Shown here one piece after another: positions 16,476 to 23,814 of a stretch of 64,000 nt of DNA (the first letter of the stretch is position 1; the number at the start of each line of letters is the position of its first letter). Origin of the DNA: Luteibacter sp. 9135 (GTDB lineage Bacteria; Pseudomonadota; Gammaproteobacteria; Xanthomonadales; Rhodanobacteraceae); assembly GCF_000745005.1 (NCBI RefSeq), contig NZ_JQNB01000001.1, positions 2,411,501 to 2,475,500 of the forward strand. Reading direction: 5' to 3'. Below the pieces are notes generated by a model. It worked only from the letters and a program-made list of their open reading frames with translations, made no database searches and was not told the DNA's origin. A program made the position numbers and the translations under genes.

Positions 16476-17516
16476 TTACCCCCCGTCCGCGCCCAGTGCG
16501 CGAGCCGGGTTGAAGTCGATGCCGGTGATATAGCGACGTCCGGCGTGTGCTTTGATATGAACCACGATGTCGATCGTAAGCATGAGCAATCGTTTGATGG
16601 TCGCGAACTCCAGCCCGGCGCCTTCCGTAGAGGCCTTTACCATCAGGGCCAACTGGTCCCAGGTCTGCTCAACGCTGCCTGCATGGCAGCTTGTGATCGA
16701 TCCCGGGTGGCCTGATGCGCAATTTCGGATGAAGTAGAACGACTCGTCGCCGCGCAACTCGGCCAGGATAATTCTGTCAGGCTTCATGCGCAGGCAGGCT
16801 TCCATGCAGCTCTTGGCTGTCACGTTGGCCGCACTCTGTCCGCCCTTGGAATAAAGAAGGTGAACGACGTTGGGCTGGTCGATGAACAACTCACGCGCGT
16901 CTTCGATCGTCACCAGTCGCTCTTCTTCGGGTATGTGCCCCACAAGCGACTTCATGAACGTCGTCTTGCCGCTGCCGGTGGCACCGGCCACGACGATGTT
17001 TTTCTTGCTTAGCACCGCGTGCCGGAAGAAGTCGGCATAACGCCTCTCTGCACGCAGTTCAAGCAACTCCTTGTCTGCTTGGCTTAGCGAATTCGCTCCT
17101 TCGAGTATCTCATCGAAGAAACCGTCTTCGTTGTACTGCGCGAGCGTACGCGTCTGCTTCGATGGCAACCGGATCGTTATCGATACACGTCCGGCTTCAC
17201 AAGCGGGCGGGATGACAAACTGTGCACGCTGGCCGGTCGGGAAGGTCAGCGACACGACGGGATCCGTGTCGGTGATTCGCTGACCCGTGTTGCTTTCGTT
17301 GACCACCGCGGTGCAGAACTGTCTGGCGCGCTCGAAGGTGAGCGACGGCACCTCGACCCGCTGCCAGCCTCCTCGACGTTCGAGGTAGAGCTCGCCGGGG
17401 CGATTGATGCAGATTTCAGTGACATCGGAAGAGGCAAGGAAGTCCTTCACCCCCAGTACTTCGTACTGGTAGTCCAGGAAATCGTTACTCACCGATGCCA
17501 GTGCGCCGTCGTCCAT
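16476..17516 (-). CDS. virB11: T4SS hexameric ATPase VirB11
   Basis: 346 aa from ATG 17516, preceded by GAGG and 7 bases after the virB10 stop. The longer frame reading into virB10 is rejected. An N-terminal domain (1-140) is followed by the RecA-like ATPase: Walker A GATGSGKT at 178-185, IEDARELF (Asp/His-box region), ILAELRGDESFYF (Walker B), and GHPGSITSCHAGS. It is a secretion ATPase of the VirB11/PilT superfamily that switches the machine between pilus assembly and secretion at the inner-membrane base. Confidence 0.95.
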   Translation of the reverse strand: MDDGALASVSNDFLDYQYEVLGVKDFLASSDVTEICINRPGELYLERRGGWQRVEVPSLTFERARQFCTAVVNESNTGQRITDTDPVVSLTFPTGQRAQFVIPPACEAGRVSITIRLPSKQTRTLAQYNEDGFFDEILEGANSLSQADKELLELRAERRYADFFRHAVLSKKNIVVAGATGSGKTTFMKSLVGHIPEEERLVTIEDARELFIDQPNVVHLLYSKGGQSAANVTAKSCMEACLRMKPDRIILAELRGDESFYFIRNCASGHPGSITSCHAGSVEQTWDQLALMVKASTEGAGLEFATIKRLLMLTIDIVVHIKAHAGRRYITGIDFNPARALGADGG

Positions 17517-17523
17517 ACCTGCC

Positions 17524-18831
17524 TCAGTACCTCGCGACCACGCCGGTGAAATCGACGTCCTTGGCCACGTAGATGGCCAACACCGTGCCCTGGTTGATCG
17601 TGACCGTGGCAGGACGGTTCGCCTGCCGCTGCACGGCCTGGTTAGCCAGCTGCTGAACGGTATCGGCCGTATTGCTCTCGAACGGGCTTTGGGTGACGAC
17701 GCCGTTACTGATCGACGTCTGGCGGGGGCCGTGCTCGGCAGCCTCATATTTGAATGCATCGCTTAGCAGGCTGATCAGCAGGGCGGAGCCGATACGGCTG
17801 CCCCAATGAGCATTGTAGAAACCGGGGTGTCCGGCGCCACCCAGGGTATCGATACCCGGGCTGGCCATGTTCACGTCGATACCGGTCGGAGTGACGATCC
17901 GGTCCCAGATGACCGCTACACGCGGTCCATTCGGTTCCATCTCGTACTTGCCCATGACCTTCGAGCCCTTCGGCAGGAGCAGACGCTTGCCGGTGAACGA
18001 GTAGACGGGCTCGGTCACGACACACGAGGTGAACCCGGGAATGTCGGTGATGATGCGGGTTTCGAGGACGCAACGAATAAACGTCCCCCGAAGCATGAGC
18101 GTATCGGGATGCTGCAACGGCGTTGCGCTCGACACATCGGGCAACTCCTTGCTCGACGAATAGGCGCTATTGCCGAACGGGTTTGCCGGAGCACCTACGC
18201 CGGGTATGCCGGGGTAACCCCCGGGGCCTGCGCCGCCCGGACCACCCATTCCACCTGCAGCGGAGGATGCAGGGGAGAAGCCGGCCTGAATGGCCGCATC
18301 GGTCGGGCTCTGGACGCCACCTCCAGCATTTGCCGCGGCAATGCGTCGCTCCAAAAGCGTCGGGATGTGCGGCGCGCTGGGCATTTGCTGCATCGGGATG
18401 GGCGGTGCCGCAGGCGTCGGGGGAGGCAACTGGGGAGCAAGCGTGATCGCCTGCGCGTCCGTAGTCGGCGTTGGCGGCGTGAACGGACCCGTCGGTGCAT
18501 CGGGCACGGTAACCGTTTCTTCGCGCGGCTTGTTCGACGGTCTGTCGTTCGAGCCTGAACTATGGAACAACCAAAAGGCAACGACTACGAGCAGCAGCAC
18601 GATGCCTGCAAGGAGACCCAGGGCACTGCGATTCATCCGGCGCATGTCGTTGGTCGTCAGCTGCGGAGCCGAGCTGTCCAGATCCGGCTGCGATGCTTGG
18701 CGCTGCTGATTGGCGTAAGGATTGCCGGTCAGTGGCTCACGCTCGGCGGGACGCGGCTCGCCTTGCGGAGGAACTTGATTGGCGCCGTTGTTGGACTCGT
18801 CGTCCGGCTGATAGGGATTGTTCGGGCTCAC
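17524..18831 (-). CDS. virB10: T4SS core-complex protein VirB10
   Basis: 435 aa. Layout: cytoplasmic Pro/Gln/Asn-rich N-terminus (1-68), one membrane helix (about 70-91, LGLLAGIVLLLVVVAFWLF), a long Pro/Thr/Gly-rich periplasmic linker with LLERRIAAANAGGG (160-172), then the TrbI domain (about 240-435; RGTFIRCVLETRIITDIPGF, LLPKGSKVMGKY, GSRIGSALL, VTINQGTVLAIYVAKDVDF). VirB10 spans both membranes and gates the outer-membrane pore. It overlaps virB9 by ATGA (18828-18831). Confidence 0.95.
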   Translation of the reverse strand: MSPNNPYQPDDESNNGANQVPPQGEPRPAEREPLTGNPYANQQRQASQPDLDSSAPQLTTNDMRRMNRSALGLLAGIVLLLVVVAFWLFHSSGSNDRPSNKPREETVTVPDAPTGPFTPPTPTTDAQAITLAPQLPPPTPAAPPIPMQQMPSAPHIPTLLERRIAAANAGGGVQSPTDAAIQAGFSPASSAAGGMGGPGGAGPGGYPGIPGVGAPANPFGNSAYSSSKELPDVSSATPLQHPDTLMLRGTFIRCVLETRIITDIPGFTSCVVTEPVYSFTGKRLLLPKGSKVMGKYEMEPNGPRVAVIWDRIVTPTGIDVNMASPGIDTLGGAGHPGFYNAHWGSRIGSALLISLLSDAFKYEAAEHGPRQTSISNGVVTQSPFESNTADTVQQLANQAVQRQANRPATVTINQGTVLAIYVAKDVDFTGVVARY

Positions 18832-19640
18832 TTCTTTGTGTTCCTTCGCAGGCCCACGACATTATTGTCGTGACGAATAACCAGGTAGTTGTACGTGCCG
18901 TGGACGACGATGGTGTTGCCCTCCACGGTGGTGTTCACTACCGAGTCCTCTCCGTGTTCCTTTTCGCGCATGTAGACCGTCGGAAAGTTGCCGGTCGGAA
19001 ATTGCTTGAGGTCCGGCATTTTTATGTAGGTGAACCTGCCGTCGTCATAGACATTGATCGGCACCAGCCAGGGCGCCGTCTTGCGCGACTTGGAGAAGTC
19101 GTAATTGAAGTTGTAATCGCGCCCTTTGACGAGGTCGGTGTCCAGCTCCGGCGTTTCTTCCACCTTCTTCGACTCGGACATGAAGCTCGTGTCCGCTGGA
19201 TAGGTGAAAGTGACCTTGTATTGGACGCCTGCTCGACGAGCCTGGTCCAGTGTTTTCCAATCCGTAGCCACGACCTTTAACTCCAGAATGTAGGAGTGAG
19301 TGGCCGTGCGGATCATCATGTTGGTGTCGACGTCGACGTTCTTCGGCTTGACGTAGAAGACGTTGTCACGACGCGTCAGGTCCCAACCGCTGCTGAAGCC
19401 CGTGCTGTAGTCGAGAATCTTTTCGTTGGGGCTCAGCTCGATCTGCGTCGTGATACCAAGGCCCGTGCGGATCGTGTAGATCCGGTCGGGCTGGTATTCG
19501 TAGGGCTGGACGGCAATCGCGCTTCCCGTCGTCGACGGTGCCGGCGTGATGGAAGTGGTTTCCGCCTGCGCCACGGACAGGGCACCCGTGACCAAAAGGG
19601 CCACGCTGGAGGCTAGAGTCAGCTTGATGTAACGCTTCAT
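18828..19640 (-). CDS. virB9: T4SS core-complex protein VirB9
   Basis: 270 aa with a signal peptide (MKRYIKLTLASSVALLVTGAL, cleavage after AQA near 26). The N-terminal domain has the typical DRIYTIRTGLGITTQIELSPNE region, and the C-terminal domain has NYDFSKSRKTAPWLVPINVYDDGRFTYIKMP and HGTYNYLVIRHDNNVVGLRR. It binds VirB7 and VirB10 in the outer-membrane core complex. Its start directly abuts the virB8 stop (19640/19641). Confidence 0.95.
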   Translation of the reverse strand: MKRYIKLTLASSVALLVTGALSVAQAETTSITPAPSTTGSAIAVQPYEYQPDRIYTIRTGLGITTQIELSPNEKILDYSTGFSSGWDLTRRDNVFYVKPKNVDVDTNMMIRTATHSYILELKVVATDWKTLDQARRAGVQYKVTFTYPADTSFMSESKKVEETPELDTDLVKGRDYNFNYDFSKSRKTAPWLVPINVYDDGRFTYIKMPDLKQFPTGNFPTVYMREKEHGEDSVVNTTVEGNTIVVHGTYNYLVIRHDNNVVGLRRNTKK

Positions 19641-20711
19641 TTAACGGCGCCCTCCATTGGCGGCGCGGGTCGTGGGACGAGCCGCCGGCGCGGGCGCCTG
19701 CGGGTACGTAGCGGTCGCACCGGCAGCCTGCGGCTGCGCGGCGTAGCCCGCCTCGGAAGGAATCGGGGAGGGTGGAATCTGGCCCTGCTGCAATGGAATG
19801 GCCTGTGCTTGAGGCGGCTGGCCGGGAGCCATCTGCATGGTGCCCTGAGGGCCATAGCCGGTCGTAGGGGCCATCTGCTGTTGAGCGGGTATACCACCGG
19901 GTGTTGCCGCCGCGGGGATACCCGCCGGTGTGCCCGCGGCGGTCGCCGGAGGAACGGCGGCGTTCGGATCAACCGACTCCGCTGGGGGCGGCGAGCCGTA
20001 ATCGTTGTCCACGCGATAGCTGCCTACCTGGAAACCGAGCGGATTCTCGATGCGGTTCTGATCGCTCATGCGGAGATTCGGCTTGTACGAGAACTCCATC
20101 GTGGCGATCTTGTTGTCCAGCGGATACGTCGAACCGCTGGTCTTGTCGTAGATGCTGCGTTGGAAGCGTACGGTTGCGCCCTTGGGCGTCTGGCCGTTCT
20201 CTCCACCAATAAGCACGATGCTCAGGATCTTTACCCGAATGGCGCGAACCTTGCCGTAAACCTTGTATGGGGCCTGCTCGTTATTCTGAGCATGCAAATT
20301 CATATAGGCCTGCGCGACATCGGGCGATGCCATCGTAAGCACGGTCGGCCAGTCGCGAAGGTTGGTCAGTGCCAGATCGTACGACTCACGTGCCAGGATG
20401 AAGTGAGCCACGTTGCTGCGATTCACGGCCTCACTAGCAGTGATCTGACGATTGACCACATCATCGGTGAGGCGCGACAGTGAACTGGTACCGGAGTAGG
20501 CGTCCGCAAGGATCAGGTAGGGCACCTTCTCTTTCAGCGGCAGCATGTAGAAATAGCCGCCGGCCAGGATAAGCGACATGGCCAACGAGCACATGGCCAC
20601 TGCCCACGCACGCTTCTCGCTGCGCTTTGCAATATCCGCGACGGTAACCTCGAAGTTCACACCCTGCGCAACGGCCTGGTCGATCTTCGGCGAATTTTTC
20701 TTCTTTAGCAT
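19641..20711 (-). CDS. virB8: T4SS assembly protein VirB8 with long disordered tail
   Basis: 356 aa. Cytoplasmic N-terminus, membrane helix at about 36-55 (AWAVAMCSLAMSLILAGGYFYML), then a periplasmic NTF2-like domain (about 70-235; ILARESYDL, VRAIRVKILSIVLIG, KTSGSTYPLDNKIATMEFSY). The VirB8 fold normally ends here. This protein continues for about 120 residues of Pro/Gln/Ala/Gly-rich sequence with no hydrophobic segment. VirB8 organises the periplasmic arches between inner- and outer-membrane complexes. It follows virB7 by 26 bases. Confidence 0.93.
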   Translation of the reverse strand: MLKKKNSPKIDQAVAQGVNFEVTVADIAKRSEKRAWAVAMCSLAMSLILAGGYFYMLPLKEKVPYLILADAYSGTSSLSRLTDDVVNRQITASEAVNRSNVAHFILARESYDLALTNLRDWPTVLTMASPDVAQAYMNLHAQNNEQAPYKVYGKVRAIRVKILSIVLIGGENGQTPKGATVRFQRSIYDKTSGSTYPLDNKIATMEFSYKPNLRMSDQNRIENPLGFQVGSYRVDNDYGSPPPAESVDPNAAVPPATAAGTPAGIPAAATPGGIPAQQQMAPTTGYGPQGTMQMAPGQPPQAQAIPLQQGQIPPSPIPSEAGYAAQPQAAGATATYPQAPAPAARPTTRAANGGRR

Positions 20712-20737
20712 CGGTAGGCCTGTCTCGTCGTCGTCGC

Positions 20738-21256
20738 TTACTTGGCGTTCGCGCTCGCGCCGACGTTTGCGTCGTTCGCGGGAGAGACGGCAGGCGTGGG
20801 GGAAGGCTTTGCATGCGCTTGGGCAGGCGGCGCGGCCGCGGGCGCCACGCTTGCGCTGACTTCCTCGACGACCAGTTCAGGACCATTGACGGTAACGGCT
20901 ACGCCTTGTGCGCCGTAAATGGTGCTCAGCTGCGTGGTGGCATCGCGCAGTTCCGTCGTATGGATGCCCGAGGTGGCACGGGTCAGGCTGAAATCCGACC
21001 TGAGCCGGTAGGCCAGCTTCATGCCGGTGTCCTTCGTCCACCGCGTGAGCATCGTCTTCAACGTGCCATCCATCGGCGCCGCATAGTAGGTGTACGGCAC
21101 GGCGAGCGGGATCTCGACCACCTTGTCGTCGTATTTGTTGACCGGCTTCCAGCGGCCGCCGAAGTCCTTGGCGGAAGGCGTGCCGCACGCGGTCAGCACC
21201 AGGGCGAGGCCCGAGGCGAGGAGAAGGGTGCAAGCGGGGTTGAGGATTTTTTTCAC
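20738..21256 (-). CDS. virB7: T4SS outer-membrane lipoprotein VirB7 with C-terminal N0-like domain
   Basis: 172 aa from GTG 21256 (VKKILNPAC), favoured because it gives a classic lipoprotein signal ending in the lipobox LVLTAC. ATG 21274 would add six residues and has no better ribosome-binding site. After the anchor comes the VirB9-binding segment (FGGRWKPVNKYDDKVVEIPL), then a globular part (about 55-130: DGTLKTMLTRWTKDTGMKLAYRL, TTELRDATTQLSTIYGAQGVAVTV) that resembles the N0/STN-type domain found in Xanthomonas VirB7. An Ala/Pro-rich tail follows. First gene of the virB operon. Confidence 0.88.
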   Translation of the reverse strand: MKKILNPACTLLLASGLALVLTACGTPSAKDFGGRWKPVNKYDDKVVEIPLAVPYTYYAAPMDGTLKTMLTRWTKDTGMKLAYRLRSDFSLTRATSGIHTTELRDATTQLSTIYGAQGVAVTVNGPELVVEEVSASVAPAAAPPAQAHAKPSPTPAVSPANDANVGASANAK

Positions 21257-21349
21257 GCGTGGCTCGTAAGTCATCTAAGGCAAAGAAAACATCAGCGGCC
21301 CTCGTCGTCGGCTTGGCCGGGACGCGGGGTCGAGAAATCGTTTACATCG

Positions 21350-21433
21350 CTACGAAACTGACGACCCAGCCAGATGTCCGGCGCCTGGCCGGGTCTGGTT
21401 CGGTCGATTCGCCACGACGCGACGCGCGTTCAT
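21350..21433 (-). CDS. Candidate 27-residue leader peptide upstream of virB7
   Basis: ATG 21433 is preceded by AAGGGGAG at 8 bases, the strongest Shine-Dalgarno in this gap. The frame closes after 27 codons at 21350, 94 bases before the virB7 start. The peptide is basic and polar (begins MNARRVVANRPNQ) with no signal or membrane segment. It could be a regulatory upstream ORF; translation is unproven. The GGA in the Shine-Dalgarno could also be a CsrA target. Confidence 0.3.
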   Translation of the reverse strand: MNARRVVANRPNQTRPGAGHLAGSSVS

Positions 21434-21763
21434 GGCAAACACTCCCCTTGAACAGCTGAAACCTTGGGCCCAACGGCCACGAGCGTGATGCAAATCGTCC
21501 ATAAAACATCCTGTATCGAGCGCTGGCGCGCCGTTGCACTACGTAACCGCTAATGACCGGCCAAACGGGTTCCCGGAGCGATGTGATGAATCGCCACTTG
21601 CGGTTGCCGCGTTGGAGCCTTGAGGTTTCCCCCACCCTGAATGGAGCTAGTCCACGTTGTTAAGATAAAGCAATATCCGCGCGCTGACTAGGGGTCTGTA
21701 TACGCGTTTCTGCGGCCGATATCACACAAATTCCGGCTGTAACGTGAATTACACAGCCCGAAG

Positions 21764-21777
21764 GTGACGTGGATCAC
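21764..21777. promoter_or_regulatory. CRP/Clp-like site GTGA-N6-TCAC
   Basis: GTGACGTGGATCAC is a perfect match to the core of the CRP-family consensus TGTGA-N6-TCACA, lacking only the outer T/A. Xanthomonadales use the CRP-like regulator Clp. It lies about 0.5 kb upstream of virB7. Confidence 0.35.
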
Positions 21778-22035
21778 GTTCGTCAGGCTGGTGTAAGAGA
21801 CATGGCGAAATGTCTACATTCCGTGAAATGGTCTTTTTGCGCATATCTGGATCCCTTGCTCGTAACGGTGTCACGGGTATATGTCAGGTTTGCTACATGC
21901 CATTAGCGGCGCTGTGGAACTGGGCCGGCCTGAGAGACGACATACTGACCGAGGCATCGGCGAGAGAGCAGTCGTCCACGCCCATGCTTTTGGGTCAGTT
22001 GGGCCCGCGCAAGTTCTCCGGGCGTGCCCGTGCGC

Positions 22036-22578
22036 TCAACGAGCCAGGCGATGCCAGCGTTTGTTGACATACACGCACACGCCTCCCTCGGGACAGGGGC
22101 GCAAACTCCCACGTATCCGGGCCTCATGCAGTTCACCTGCCCAGGCAGTGTCTTCTCTGTAGGTATAAGTGCTCCAGCCGATGGTGCATGTGGCGGCAGC
22201 GATGGCCAACAGGGCGCCTCCCGTGGCCAACAGCGCTTTCCAGACACTGAGGGCGTGCAGCCGCTTGAGCGCATGGATCTTCTCCTCCAGGCCCGTACTT
22301 GCTCGTGTCACCGTCGACGACGCGTCCACGATCACGTGCTCGAGGTCGGCCGTCACGGCTTGTGTGCTTGCCAGGATCGCCTTGCCCGCATGGGACATCA
22401 GGTCGCTCGTGGCCTGTCGTGCGCTGGCTTCCGCAGTGCTGGCCAGGGCGTTTGCCGTGCGCGCCAGCTCCGTTTGCGACCGTTCGGTCTGGCGGGTCAG
22501 TCGCTCGCCGAGGTCTTTCAACCCCGCGGCCAGCATGCCCAGTTTCACCGCGAGTTCTTCGACGTCCGTTCGATCCAT
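22036..22578 (-). CDS. Coiled-coil, single-pass membrane protein of unknown function
   Basis: 180 aa from ATG 22578 (GGAAGG 5 bases upstream; a longer start at 22602 would overlap the effector stop). Residues 1-105 are Ala/Thr/Leu-rich helix with heptad character (SQTELARTANALASTAEASA). One membrane segment lies at about 113-137. The short C-terminal domain (150-180) is basic and has a Cys pair, PCPEGGVCVYV. I recognise no family; the layout recalls MbeB/MobB-type mobilisation helpers or a holin/spanin-like partner, both speculative. It follows the GH19 gene by 20 bases on the same strand. Confidence 0.65.
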   Translation of the reverse strand: MDRTDVEELAVKLGMLAAGLKDLGERLTRQTERSQTELARTANALASTAEASARQATSDLMSHAGKAILASTQAVTADLEHVIVDASSTVTRASTGLEEKIHALKRLHALSVWKALLATGGALLAIAAATCTIGWSTYTYREDTAWAGELHEARIRGSLRPCPEGGVCVYVNKRWHRLAR

Positions 22579-22598
22579 GTGTCCTTCCATTCCTCGTC

Positions 22599-23807
22599 TC
22601 AAAGCGACAGCACCGGACCGCTTCGTTGCGGCGCGGCCATGATTTCCTGTTGCTGTAGCTGGGCTTGCTGTGCCTGTTGCGCCGCCAGCGCGTCCTCTGC
22701 CGCCTGCTGCCGGGCGTGTTCGCCATCCCTCAGGAACTCACTTCCGCCCGGCGTGTTCGCATAGATCTGACCGACCCGGCAGAGGGCGTCGACGTCGCGA
22801 TCGTGTCCCGCCTGGCACAGCGCCTCGAACATGTCGTGAATCGAAGGCTCCTTCGAAGCGGCTTCCGTCCGACCGGCGACCCTGTCATCGGCGTAAGGCC
22901 CCCGGTTTTCCTTCAGATGCCGATGCGCGATGTCTGCGACATCCAGCGTCCGTGGGCCGGGTACGCCATCCGCGGCCAGGTCGTGGTTATGTTGGAAGTC
23001 CATCACCGCATGGCGCGTGGCATGGCCGAAATCGCCATCGATACGCACGTCGTAGCCGAGGTCGTGCAGTTGTTCCTGCAGGTGGCGAACATCGGCGCCG
23101 TGCGCTCCGGCCCGGAGCGTCGCGGCCGTGAGCGCGCCTGCGGGTTGCGAGGCCTGTAACGGCTCAAGTCCCAGCAGGTCATCGGGAGTGAGAGTCTGCT
23201 GGCGAAGCCCCTCGACCAGTTCCGGGGTAATGACTGCCGCCCAGCCTGCCACAGCGTCCACCCGCTCGTCGTAGCCATTGGTACCGCCGTTGATCCGGCG
23301 CGTTACCGCTTCGACATCGGTCCGGTCGACGTGTTTCAGCCGCTGCTGCCAGTAGGCGACGGCGACATCGGCCGAGACCTCGGGGTCGGCGGCGCGCTCG
23401 GGGTGTTCGATCAGGTCGACTCCGACCAGGCGCCCGTAGGTTTCGTAGTTGGCCCGACCGGTCAGTTGGATCACGCCGCGTCCATGGAAACGCCAGCCAT
23501 CGCCCGGCGTCGTGTTACCCAGGTCGGTACGCCCGTCGTAGAAGAGGTTGGCGGTCGCTTCCGGGTCGCGCGCGGCGAGCACGGCGGCCACTTCGTCACG
23601 AGTGTGGCGCTGGCGAAGCTGTCCCACCACGCTCAGCGCGCGGTCGGCGCTGCGATAACGGAAATCCTCGTGGGTGCGGGTGAACCCGGCGGATTCCACG
23701 GCGGTCTGGCCCATGAGGTTGGACAGCTCCGCGGGCGAGGTAATGCCGCTGTCGATGGCGCGCTTCAGCAGCTGCGCGGAATGCGGATTGAATCGAGGCG
23801 TGCGCAT
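22599..23807 (-). CDS. Second GH19 muramidase-like protein with peptidoglycan-binding domain, atypical C-terminus
   Basis: 402 aa. GH19 domain about 8-195: TAVESAGFTRTHEDF with likely catalytic Glu38 and Glu47, GDGWRFHGRGVIQLTGRANY at 102-121, RRINGGTNGYDERV. Peptidoglycan-binding domain about 228-290 (GAHGADVRHLQ, DGDFGHATRHAVMDFQ). The C-terminal 80 residues (PSIHDMFEALCQAGHDRDVDA onward, then a Gln/Ala run) lack the VHAxD, GRxPD, YAVQG and SPxK motifs of the XVIPCDs in the other four effectors, though the Q-rich tail is shared. No signal peptide. Its neighbour at 23815-24537 looks like a GH19 immunity protein, so an effector role is likely but the secretion signal is unclear. Confidence 0.85.
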   Translation of the reverse strand: MRTPRFNPHSAQLLKRAIDSGITSPAELSNLMGQTAVESAGFTRTHEDFRYRSADRALSVVGQLRQRHTRDEVAAVLAARDPEATANLFYDGRTDLGNTTPGDGWRFHGRGVIQLTGRANYETYGRLVGVDLIEHPERAADPEVSADVAVAYWQQRLKHVDRTDVEAVTRRINGGTNGYDERVDAVAGWAAVITPELVEGLRQQTLTPDDLLGLEPLQASQPAGALTAATLRAGAHGADVRHLQEQLHDLGYDVRIDGDFGHATRHAVMDFQHNHDLAADGVPGPRTLDVADIAHRHLKENRGPYADDRVAGRTEAASKEPSIHDMFEALCQAGHDRDVDALCRVGQIYANTPGGSEFLRDGEHARQQAAEDALAAQQAQQAQLQQQEIMAAPQRSGPVLSL

Positions 23808-23814
23808 AGCCGGG

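Larger units (their letters stand above)
21257..22035. promoter_or_regulatory. Regulatory gap upstream of virB7
   Basis: 779 bases with no convincing gene longer than about 30 codons. It must contain the virB promoter. What I can see: a 27-codon frame with strong Shine-Dalgarno at 21350-21433, a CRP/Clp-like palindrome at 21764-21777, and an imperfect dyad around 21735-21756 (GGCTGT ... ACAGCC with TGTAA/TTACA inside). I found no tandem GTAAA-N5-GTAAA CpxR box by eye and could not assign -35/-10 elements with confidence. Confidence 0.5.

Noticed and set aside
21810..22274. Short frames on both strands downstream of the coiled-coil gene, possible gene remnant
   Set aside because: No family resemblance, no ribosome-binding sites, and frames conflict with each other.
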